A stretch of DNA of 45,913 nt from a virus: positions 1 through 45,913 of the IMG/VR virus record IMGVR_UViG_3300049783_001779. The stretch is one strand, 5' to 3'. Below the pieces are notes generated by a model that was not told the origin of the DNA, ran no database searches, and was given only the letters and a program-made list of their open reading frames with translations. Made by a program: the position numbers and the translations under genes. The first letter of the stretch is position 1; each line of letters begins with the position of its first letter. Positions 24,969-32,104 of this stretch are shown here, piece after piece.

Positions 24969-25807
24969 TGCAAAAGCATAAATTATTAATATCAATCTCT
25001 GGGACAACTGCTCCGATAAATTCTACCTTAAAAAAGGTGAACGGATACCAGGTGAACGTAATTCAAGGTCTTGGTGGTGGAATCGTCAATTATTCTAATG
25101 TTAGAAAATTTTTGAATGATGATGTTAATTTAATTATCATAAACGATTTCTACACCTATCTAACTGGAGCAACAACTCAGGTAGAATTTCGAGAAATTTA
25201 CAATAGTGACCAAAAGTTATCGGACGTATTTAATAACTACTACGATTCAAGCATTGTTAATAATCAATTTCCTCCAAGCACAGCTATAGATAATAGTTTG
25301 GCTGGAACGACAGGAGTTACTGTTGTTGATAGCTCCGCTTTTAAGTACAACGGAGTAGCGCCCTCAAAAGGGCTTTTACATATTCCTTTGAGCATTAATA
25401 ATACAGAGAGAGAATTAAAAGTATTTTCAGCTCTTACAACATTTACTTATGAGCCAAGTTACTATGTTCCTGTATTTATAAAAAGGAGTTATAGCCAAAC
25501 AGACAGAGAAAGAGTTTATTTTGAAAACATAATGAAAGAATTTAATGACTTTGTTCCAGACTTGGGAAATGACACAAGCGGAGGCAATGATTATGATTAT
25601 AATGGAGGCTCTAATTCTTATGACGCAGGTGCCGTAACTAAGGATGTTGCATTCACACCACCTCAAGACTTTTTTAATGGATTTGGTGATACTGGAGAAG
25701 TGGAGTTTGATTTTGGAGGAAAACAAAGCGGAAGCGACACTGGTAGCACTGGTAGCACTGGTAGTAATGGTGTTGGGGATGTTGGAGAAGTAAAATTTAC
25801 TAAATAA
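24968..25807 (+). CDS. Hypothetical tail-cluster protein with Gly/Ser/Thr-repeat tail
   Basis: A 279-residue protein, coupled by TAATG at both ends. The first 200 residues are a mixed alpha/beta region (LLISISGTTAPINSTLKKVNGY, DVNLIIINDFYTYLTG, then FIKRSYSQTDRERVYFENIMKEF). From about 205 the sequence turns into a flexible linker rich in Gly, Asp, Ser and Asn, ending with three TGS repeats before DVGEVKFTK. Two GDTGEVEFDFGG/GDVGEVKFTK segments near the end are imperfect duplicates. No family recognised; probably a minor tail component. Confidence 0.6.
   Translation: MQKHKLLISISGTTAPINSTLKKVNGYQVNVIQGLGGGIVNYSNVRKFLNDDVNLIIINDFYTYLTGATTQVEFREIYNSDQKLSDVFNNYYDSSIVNNQFPPSTAIDNSLAGTTGVTVVDSSAFKYNGVAPSKGLLHIPLSINNTERELKVFSALTTFTYEPSYYVPVFIKRSYSQTDRERVYFENIMKEFNDFVPDLGNDTSGGNDYDYNGGSNSYDAGAVTKDVAFTPPQDFFNGFGDTGEVEFDFGGKQSGSDTGSTGSTGSNGVGDVGEVKFTK
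25739..25764 (+). repeat. Short tandem repeat, 9-nt unit
   Basis: Three copies of ACTGGTAGC (the last with one change) encode Thr-Gly-Ser repeats in a flexible protein tail. Such units can change copy number by slippage. Confidence 0.7.
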
Positions 25808-26643
25808 TGGCAAGAATAAATTTAATATTACAAGGGTTCGTAGACATAAATCTCGAAACAGACGAAAACGTCAACACTAAGATAGGATACAAAGAAAGCC
25901 AGGCTCAATCTCAACTTGCTTTTGGAGTTATTAATTTAAACTTAGGAGGTTTATCAAAAAAGTCTGTTGCTGCACCAAACAAGGTTGAACTACCAGTATC
26001 AGTTGAGGAAATATTTGAAGGTATAGGAATTAGTTTTTTATCTGTACAATCATTGCATGTGCAAGGTTCGAGACTTTACGGAGTTAATGATGTTAATTCA
26101 GATTGGGATTTGTCAGTAATTACAACAGAAGTTTCTGAGCATGACTTTAGAGAAGTTAGTATAGGTGGGAACGATTTTGACGTTCATCTATTTTCTCAAT
26201 CCCAATTCCAAAATAGATTGGATAATTATGAAATGCGTGAACTTGAATCTTTAAGTCATCCAGAAGAATTTATTCTTATTGACAATAAAAGTTTTTCACT
26301 GGATATTGACAACGATAAACTAATTAGTCAAGTTAAATTTGAATCAGATGACCTTTGGAATAGAGCAAAAAATATACTAAACTCAGGAGGAGATTCTTAT
26401 ATAGCTTTAAAAAATATTTGGCACTCATTTAGATTTTTAATTTTTGCTGAACAAATACTTCAAAACGGAAGTATAACAGATTTTACTGCAGCAAATTACT
26501 TATATGAATCAATAGTTAATTCTGGTCGAGATGATTATGAATTTTTTGAGATTAATTTTGCCACACTTAGAGAGACTTTAAAATTAAACCTGGACACATT
26601 TAAAGACGATGGAGGACTTGAACTGATAGAGTTTAAGTTATAA
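25807..26643 (+). CDS. MNT/Pol-beta-type nucleotidyltransferase encoded in the tail operon
   Basis: A 278-residue protein. Residues 87-101 read GSRLYGVNDVNSDWD, the canonical GS-x10-DxD nucleotidyltransferase motif (Gly87-Ser88, Asp99, Asp101), and the third acidic residue is present at Asp125 in DFDVHLFS. The active site is therefore intact. Residues 1-60 form a separate N-terminal segment (INLILQGFVDINLE...FGVINLNLGGL), and residues about 165-265 are helical (WNRAKNILNSGGDSYIALKN), like the substrate-binding helices of such enzymes. The family transfers a nucleotide to RNA, protein or small molecules; the target here is unknown. It is coupled by TAATG to a tail-cluster gene, so it is expressed with virion proteins. 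Confidence 0.8.
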   Translation: MARINLILQGFVDINLETDENVNTKIGYKESQAQSQLAFGVINLNLGGLSKKSVAAPNKVELPVSVEEIFEGIGISFLSVQSLHVQGSRLYGVNDVNSDWDLSVITTEVSEHDFREVSIGGNDFDVHLFSQSQFQNRLDNYEMRELESLSHPEEFILIDNKSFSLDIDNDKLISQVKFESDDLWNRAKNILNSGGDSYIALKNIWHSFRFLIFAEQILQNGSITDFTAANYLYESIVNSGRDDYEFFEINFATLRETLKLNLDTFKDDGGLELIEFKL

Positions 26644-26664
26644 GGGTTTATTTTTTTTATGAAT

Positions 26665-26672
26665 TATTTATA
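26665..26672 (+). promoter_or_regulatory. Candidate late promoter box TATTTATA
   Basis: TATTTATA followed by TTAAAACAA, 24 nt before ATG 26689. Confidence 0.5.
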
Positions 26673-26688
26673 TTAAAACAAAAAGATT

Positions 26689-27564
26689 ATGGCAGTAGGT
26701 ACTTATGGAACAGTTAAATTAGCAGACGCAGACTTCAATGATGTTGACGTTTTGTATTCTTATTCTCCAGATAGAGAATCGCTTGGAGACACAGAGTTCC
26801 AACCAATATACAACAGTGTTACTAATAATGAATTTAGAAAACTTCTTGGTGGCGATGGTGGTTACAAACTTAGGTTACCTGCAAACATATTTAATCAACT
26901 TGGGTTTTACTTGCTTTTAATTAGACCAAAGTTATTTCAAACAGAAATAGTTGACTGCTCGTTCGTCATAACAAACAACGACCAGGAGATACAAATATCT
27001 AAAAAGGGTATAGTTATACCAAAACTACAATTCCAGAGCACTGGGAGTCTCGTAGGGTACCAAATAGAGTATTTTGATGACAACGGTGTTAAGATTAAAA
27101 ACTTTCACAGAATAATCACAAGCTCTGACCTTGTAAGTGTAAACCCAAACAACAATACAACTGTGTCCAGTTCTACAACTTATGTGTTGGACCCAAATGG
27201 AAATCAATTATTTCTTACACTTACTCCAGATGAAGCAAGCCTTATAACAAACGAAGTTAGTTCTGACCTTGGAAAGTCAGGTCAACAAATACTGGTTTCA
27301 AACACTTTCTTTGACCCTACTATGGTTGAGGTGGAAATGGTTGACCAAAGCATTAAAACTCTTAGTTATGTCCTTTATGGCAATTCAACAAGAGACCTTG
27401 AAACTGGAGTTTATTCTGTTTTTGATGATAACGGAAATCTTTACAGACAATACAACCTTGTTACAAGGAAGAAGCAGTTTGCTGCTGGAAATATTGATGT
27501 CAAGGAAGAGAGAGAAAATACTAATAGAGCTCAGACATTTTTTAACCTCTCTCAAGGGCTTTAG
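26689..27564 (+). CDS. Virion structural protein, unknown type
   Basis: A 291-residue beta-rich protein with its own TATTTATA box. N-terminal AVGTYGTVKLADADFNDVDVLYSYSPDR, LPANIFNQLGFYLLLIRPK, then DCSFVITNNDQEIQISKKGIVIPKLQ. GYQIEYFDDNGVKIKNFHRIITSSD and VYSVFDDNGNLYRQYNLVTRKKQF look like repeated strands. No family recognised, but composition and context suit a tail/baseplate protein. Its stop overlaps that of the convergent 69-residue gene by 4 bp. Confidence 0.6.
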   Translation: MAVGTYGTVKLADADFNDVDVLYSYSPDRESLGDTEFQPIYNSVTNNEFRKLLGGDGGYKLRLPANIFNQLGFYLLLIRPKLFQTEIVDCSFVITNNDQEIQISKKGIVIPKLQFQSTGSLVGYQIEYFDDNGVKIKNFHRIITSSDLVSVNPNNNTTVSSSTTYVLDPNGNQLFLTLTPDEASLITNEVSSDLGKSGQQILVSNTFFDPTMVEVEMVDQSIKTLSYVLYGNSTRDLETGVYSVFDDNGNLYRQYNLVTRKKQFAAGNIDVKEERENTNRAQTFFNLSQGL

Positions 27565-27770
27565 GGATTATATTCTAAACTTAGAGAGTATATTTGTGTT
27601 TGGCATGCCTCTAAAGATGCGGCCAAGAAAACTTCATGCACTGTTTGTGTGCATCCAGATGATTCAAATAAGTCAATTACCTTAACTCTATCGTGAATTA
27701 ATCTCCAAGACATTTCTTTATCTGTCTTGTTGAACGTGATTCCATTTATATTTTCTTGAGTAACTTCCAT
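27561..27770 (-). CDS. Small hypothetical protein, last gene of the minus-strand fibre operon
   Basis: 69 residues from ATG at 27768-27770; an earlier in-frame non-ATG start (27794) would run into the LRR gene. It starts 2 nt after the LRR gene's stop, so it is co-transcribed. Sequence includes KTDKEMSWRLIHDRVKVIDLFESSG, helical; two Cys (positions 40 and 56). No family known. Placement right after a receptor-binding-type gene fits a fibre-assembly chaperone, as T4 gp38 or gp57A do, but this is inference only. Confidence 0.55.
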   Translation of the reverse strand: MEVTQENINGITFNKTDKEMSWRLIHDRVKVIDLFESSGCTQTVHEVFLAASLEACQTQIYSLSLEYNP

Positions 27771-27772
27771 AA

Positions 27773-29449
27773 TTAAGATGTTGTAACGGTCCATCCGTTT
27801 GCTATTAAACTAAGGGTAGCTCCCGTTCCATCAAACCCTCCTGAGGAACCATTTGGAGCTGCATTGCTTCCAGAAATATCTAAAGTAACCCCTGCCCACC
27901 CAGACGGGTTAAGTGTAGCAATGCTATCTAAATCATAAAGAATACGATTAACATCCGCAGATTGCATTAAATTGTTGTTGATAACTATAGATGCCCCATT
28001 TGTTGCCCCAGTGTTCATAGTGGCCGCAGAAAGAGGCCAAAAATTAGTATACCCTAAGCTGCAGTTATTCATGCTAATAGCTTTTAGAGATGCACCTGTG
28101 TTGCTAAGCGTCTCTGTAGAAGGTCCTAATAAAATATTTGTTAACCCAGCGTTATTGTCTATTCTAATATACTGAGATACTGCTGATAGCATTGACATAT
28201 CATGTTCCAAAATTAAACCAGAGGAAGAAATGTTATAAAAACCAGTTGTCGTTGAGCCAGTGTGAAGTACTTTTGTGAGATTAGGATTATTGGATAAATT
28301 ACAACTTCCAAGCTCATTAATCATAGTCATATCGTGTATGCCCATTAAATCGCAACTGCTGGCAGTATATGACGTAATTCCAGTATTAGAAGTGTGTGTA
28401 ATTCCTGTAAGCCTTAAATTCCCGTTAACCGAAAAAGTTCCGATTAGGTTTGGAAACACACTAACATCAAGGTTTCCAGTTAAATTGCAGTTATATACAC
28501 GATATGAATTTATTACGTTTGTAGAAGCTGTATGCGTAACTCCTGTAAGGTTTGGACAATCAAACGCAGCAAAAGTACCAGCAAATGAACCACCTATTCC
28601 AGTAAGCATGCTAACATCTAAGTTAAATATTCCAGTGTTAGAAATATTGTAGTCAATCGCATTTGTTGATGCTGTATGTATTACTTCAGTTAAGTTAAGG
28701 TTGTTGTATATAAAAAAATCTCCACCTAATCCAGGAAACATAGAAACATCATGTGTTCCAGTTAAGTTACAATCATATACATCATAATTAGCAAAAGTCT
28801 CAGTAGAATAAGAATGTGTGATGCTTGTTAGGTTTGGATTATTATCAAGTAGTAAATTTCCACTTAAATTAAGCGGACTCAAGTCAAGATTTCCAGTTAG
28901 GTCACAATCTTTTGCATTGTAGTTAATTGGCTCTGTTGATGCAGAGTGCGTTATGATTGTTAGGTTTGGATTATTGTTTGCAATAAAAGAAGCTCTAAGT
29001 CTAATCATAGATAAATCAAGATGTCCAATTATATTGCAACTTTCTATTCTATACCCTTTTATATGATAAGCGCTTTCAGTGTGTGTTACTCCAGTTAAAT
29101 CTGGATTGTTTTGTAAATAGCAAACTTGAGTGGTGAACGCTCCCGTGTTTCCAAGATTATCCCATCCAGATAAATCAACATGACCAACAAGGCTATCGCT
29201 ATCTGCAATAAAGGAGTTGAAATTTTTTATAAAATTATCCCCCCCTCTAAGAGATACGGTTTTTGTAATACCAGAATCAGCATATGTATGAACCAAAGAG
29301 CCTTGCACATAACTGCTCCCATCTCCAGTGTCCCACAAGACATTTGTTGCACCTACATCTGGGCTAAACGTAGTTCCGCTTGGTGAATTTGTTTGAAATG
29401 TCCAAACTTCCCCTACTTTATTATTTGCGTTAAAAAACGAATTAATCAT
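27773..29449 (-). CDS. Tail-fibre/adhesin candidate: PKD-like domain plus leucine-rich repeats
   Basis: A 558-residue protein. Residues about 12-75 (VWTFQTNSPSGTTFSP...WDTGDGSSYVQG...HTYADSGITKTVSLRGG) form a PKD-like domain: WDTGDG and HTYADSG are its signature. From about residue 114 come eight repeats of 44-48 residues with the core NNPNLTxITHSxST and CxLTGNLDLS, giving an LRR/BspA-like solenoid. The C-terminus (VNRILYDLDSIATLN...LDISGSNAAPNG...IANGWTVTTS) is the usual cap of such proteins in Bacteroidota and their phages. This design is that of a receptor-binding protein, and the LRR surface would vary specificity. It lies in the fibre operon. Function inferred from architecture and location. 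Confidence 0.75.
   Translation of the reverse strand: MINSFFNANNKVGEVWTFQTNSPSGTTFSPDVGATNVLWDTGDGSSYVQGSLVHTYADSGITKTVSLRGGDNFIKNFNSFIADSDSLVGHVDLSGWDNLGNTGAFTTQVCYLQNNPDLTGVTHTESAYHIKGYRIESCNIIGHLDLSMIRLRASFIANNNPNLTIITHSASTEPINYNAKDCDLTGNLDLSPLNLSGNLLLDNNPNLTSITHSYSTETFANYDVYDCNLTGTHDVSMFPGLGGDFFIYNNLNLTEVIHTASTNAIDYNISNTGIFNLDVSMLTGIGGSFAGTFAAFDCPNLTGVTHTASTNVINSYRVYNCNLTGNLDVSVFPNLIGTFSVNGNLRLTGITHTSNTGITSYTASSCDLMGIHDMTMINELGSCNLSNNPNLTKVLHTGSTTTGFYNISSSGLILEHDMSMLSAVSQYIRIDNNAGLTNILLGPSTETLSNTGASLKAISMNNCSLGYTNFWPLSAATMNTGATNGASIVINNNLMQSADVNRILYDLDSIATLNPSGWAGVTLDISGSNAAPNGSSGGFDGTGATLSLIANGWTVTTS
28016..29110 (-). repeat. Eight LRR-type repeats of about 135 nt
   Basis: Repeats start at residues 114, 159, 203, 249, 297, 343, 387 and 432 of the protein (spacing 44-48). 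The NNPNLT core and following ITH(S/T)xST are the best conserved; the intervening surface varies. Confidence 0.75.
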
Positions 29450-29460
29450 AACGCTATATT

Positions 29461-30414
29461 TTAAGTGTAACTATTACCTACGTTCCATAAAAACTCTACG
29501 CCATCATAAAAGAATGTTATAACATCTACTGCTCCAGCATTTCCTGTAAGAGTTATTGAGCCCGCTCCTGTATTAACTACTTGATGTGTACCAGTTCCTA
29601 ATGTTATTGTGAAACCTCCAGCACCGCCTTGAGTTATTTTAAGCGTACCATAATCTCCATCTTCAACATTAGAAATATCGAGCGTTAAGTTTGAGGTTAA
29701 TGTAATTTTTGCATTTGAAGAATTATCTATATCCCAATTAACTGTACCACCACTTGTTCCTATGTCGTGAGTAGTCTTCTTTCTTACTGTTTCGCTGGTG
29801 TATAATTTAGTTACTCCTGTTACAGTAAAGTTAGCATTAACCGTAGAGTCATCGTTTAATTCAATACCACCAGCTCCTTGAGCTATGTTAGAGTTTCCTA
29901 TAACTGTAGAACCATCCCATATAGCAAGGTTGTTTGTTGTACCAGTTCCTGTAACAGAGCCTCCTCCACCTCCAATTGGGGCAAATATATTATAAAGGTC
30001 TGTTCCTCCTGAGTATATAACACCAATTCCAGTACCACCAGAAAAATCTACACCACTACCCATTTTAATCGGAGCGTTGTTAAAGCCAACATAATTAATG
30101 TTTCTAAACTCAAAAGCATAAGTACTACTGTCTCCAAGCAATGATGTGTTACCGCTAAGATTGCCTCCGAGAACAATGTTATTCCCTATTTTTGTAAGAC
30201 CATTTGACGCAGTTGTACTTCCGCCTCCTCCAGAGAATATATCATAAAGGTCAGTTCCGCCAGAATAGATAACACCACCTCCAGTACCACCTGAAAAGTT
30301 GGCACCAGAATCTAATATAATGTTATTAAACTCAGCAGTTCCACTAAACGCACTGTTTAGAGCTATTCTTCCGACCCCGTAGGTTATTCCAGTTGCTATT
30401 AATTCTCCAATCAT
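29461..30414 (-). CDS. Tail-fibre protein, Gly-rich
   Basis: A 317-residue protein. It contains two copies of a Gly-rich module FSGGTGxGVIYSGGTDLYxIF (about 40-62 and 124-146), separated by beta-strand sequence, as in trimeric fibre shafts. The C-terminal 120 residues (KITLTSNLTLDISNVEDGDYGTLKITQGGAGGF...VDVITFFYDGVEFLW) resemble the conserved distal domain of many phage tail fibres that ends with a VITFFYDG-type strand. It is the second gene of the minus-strand block and has a TATTTATA box 21 nt upstream. It probably forms the shaft to which the LRR protein or its own tip binds the receptor. Confidence 0.75.
   Translation of the reverse strand: MIGELIATGITYGVGRIALNSAFSGTAEFNNIILDSGANFSGGTGGGVIYSGGTDLYDIFSGGGGSTTASNGLTKIGNNIVLGGNLSGNTSLLGDSSTYAFEFRNINYVGFNNAPIKMGSGVDFSGGTGIGVIYSGGTDLYNIFAPIGGGGGSVTGTGTTNNLAIWDGSTVIGNSNIAQGAGGIELNDDSTVNANFTVTGVTKLYTSETVRKKTTHDIGTSGGTVNWDIDNSSNAKITLTSNLTLDISNVEDGDYGTLKITQGGAGGFTITLGTGTHQVVNTGAGSITLTGNAGAVDVITFFYDGVEFLWNVGNSYT
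29980..30310 (-). repeat. Imperfect direct duplication within the fibre gene
   Basis: Segments of about 65-75 nt near 29985-30055 and 30232-30305 are alike, about 250 bp apart, and encode the two FSGGTG/IYSGGTDLY modules. Recombination between them could delete or duplicate a shaft segment. Confidence 0.6.
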
Positions 30415-30427
30415 CTTTTTGCTTTCT

Positions 30428-30435
30428 TATAAATA
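30428..30435 (-). promoter_or_regulatory. Candidate late promoter box (minus strand)
   Basis: In the gene's direction CTATTTATAAGAAAG, 21 nt before the ATG of the Gly-rich fibre gene. It would let the fibre genes be transcribed separately from the upstream baseplate genes. Confidence 0.5.
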
Positions 30436-30441
30436 GTTCGT

Positions 30442-32103
30442 TTAATATTTAATTATATCGTTTTCCTTAGTGATAACTAAATCATAAATATTATCCCATT
30501 GAATCTTAATCTCAACAAGTATGTCTATGTCAGAGCTCAATACAATTGGCCTGCTATCAGCAGCGTATCCTCTATATGTTGTATTAAGCGTGTAGATTCC
30601 TTCTTCGAGGTCGTTGAACTCAAAGTACCCAACTGAATCAGTAGGCATTGTTACGAAGCTTGCGTTAGGATATATAAGTTGCATTGTTGCTCCAGTTACA
30701 GTTGAACCAGTCACAGTGCCACTAAGGCTATATTCAGAAAGTGGACTCTCAACATCAAGAGACGGAGGCGTTTGAAGTCCAGCAATTTCAGAAGTCCACG
30801 GACTATCGCTTTCTGTTTTAACAAATGTCTTCATCGGTTCAGCCTGAGTGCAAATAATTTTGTTGTCTGAGAATGTAACAACGCTCTGTTTAACATCAAA
30901 CAAGTTCTTTAAAACTTTAACATTACCAACTCTGTATAACAAACATTTATTTGTCTTAAGTGATAGTTGATATTTTCTAATTGTCTTGTCTGTAGAGAAT
31001 TCGGATTCGGGACCCTTCGTCTTGCTCATAGCGACTTCTTTGTATTCATCAACTTTAGGGACTAAGTATGTGAACACAGTTCCAGTGAACCCTGTATCTC
31101 CAGTGTTGTAATTTACTTGTACCATGTATTCATCAGCACTCTCTCCATTAGTCCAAAATATCTCTGGAGTAAATGTCTCAATCTGTCCTTCTGGGGTCGG
31201 ATATTCAAGTATTGGCTTGTCGGGAACTTCGAAGAAAGAAAAATAATCTCCAGTCTTAAAGTTTAAGCCTTCAAACTCACCTTTGTCAATTGTTGCTCCA
31301 GAACTCTCTGTAACAGCAGTTACAGGGTTAGCATAAGTTCCTCCAGATATTACACCTTCCGCACTAATGGTTTCGTAATTAGCTAAACCTGAGGTAACAT
31401 CAATCTCAAATATGAAATTGGTATCAATTATATACTGGTCTCTATCTTTGAATAACTCCGTCTTGTATTGTCCAAGGTTTTTGGTAAACTGCTCAATTTG
31501 AAGGTCGTATATATTTGTTGTTATATCAGTTGTGTCCGCTGTTATAGAAAATATAGGAGTATCAAGTTGCGCTTGAATATCTGCAATAGTTGGAAGAGTG
31601 ATTAATTTATCTTCTCTTCCTTCAGAGTCGTTGGAGGTTTTTCTTTTTGACTTAAGCACATTGCTATCTGTATTTATAGTTCTTGTGATTGTCTTCTTTT
31701 TTGTCTCTCCAGTCGCTTCATCAAATTCCTCTATTGTTTCGGTGATTACATCCTCTGTTTGAACCGCTTCGTTTGAATAAGCTTTAAGACCGCTTTGAAC
31801 TGTGTTATACAAATCCCAAGAAACACGATATATATCATGCTGAAGCCTTACGGTAGGTCCGAAACTTGCAGTATTTGCGCTGAAGTCAAATCTAACAAAG
31901 GGCTGCACAAGGTTTGTGAATATAGAGCGTGAATCCTGCATATAATAATCCTTGGTTCCGCCAACAGTTGTATATTTAGGAATTTCAAAAATAGAAGGAA
32001 CAGTAACTCCTTCCTTTGTAAGATAAAAGATGTTTTGATAGAAACTTTGAGCTACGTTATCGCTGTTTCCAGTTGTTTCTTGTATGGATTTTTTTTCTAT
32101 CAT
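30442..32103 (-). CDS. Baseplate/tail protein with carboxypeptidase-regulatory-like C-terminal domain
   Basis: A 553-residue protein. N-terminal YQNIFYLTKEGVTVPSIFEIPKYTTVGG is followed by a long region with a charged, probably flexible stretch at 118-160 (ETIEEFDEATGETKKK). From about 462 the sequence YSLSGTVTGSTVTGATMQLI...TDSVGYFEFNDLEEGIYTLN...I matches the carboxypeptidase D regulatory-like/CnaB beta sandwich (G-V-T-x-A-T, then G-x-F-x-F-x-L-x-x-G-x-Y). Such domains project from virions as host-contact modules. It starts 1 nt after the stop of the gpI/gp7-like gene, so the two are co-translated. Likely a peripheral baseplate component. Confidence 0.65.
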   Translation of the reverse strand: MIEKKSIQETTGNSDNVAQSFYQNIFYLTKEGVTVPSIFEIPKYTTVGGTKDYYMQDSRSIFTNLVQPFVRFDFSANTASFGPTVRLQHDIYRVSWDLYNTVQSGLKAYSNEAVQTEDVITETIEEFDEATGETKKKTITRTINTDSNVLKSKRKTSNDSEGREDKLITLPTIADIQAQLDTPIFSITADTTDITTNIYDLQIEQFTKNLGQYKTELFKDRDQYIIDTNFIFEIDVTSGLANYETISAEGVISGGTYANPVTAVTESSGATIDKGEFEGLNFKTGDYFSFFEVPDKPILEYPTPEGQIETFTPEIFWTNGESADEYMVQVNYNTGDTGFTGTVFTYLVPKVDEYKEVAMSKTKGPESEFSTDKTIRKYQLSLKTNKCLLYRVGNVKVLKNLFDVKQSVVTFSDNKIICTQAEPMKTFVKTESDSPWTSEIAGLQTPPSLDVESPLSEYSLSGTVTGSTVTGATMQLIYPNASFVTMPTDSVGYFEFNDLEEGIYTLNTTYRGYAADSRPIVLSSDIDILVEIKIQWDNIYDLVITKENDIIKY

Positions 32104-32104
32104 A

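Noticed and set aside
25473-25480. TATTTATA inside a tail-cluster gene as a promoter
   Set aside because: No gene start follows within 60 nt; it encodes part of a well-formed protein and is probably chance in AT-rich DNA.
28016-29110. CRISPR array or tandem DNA repeat
   Set aside because: The repeats are about 135 nt, imperfect, in frame and form an LRR protein; no conserved short direct repeats with unique spacers.
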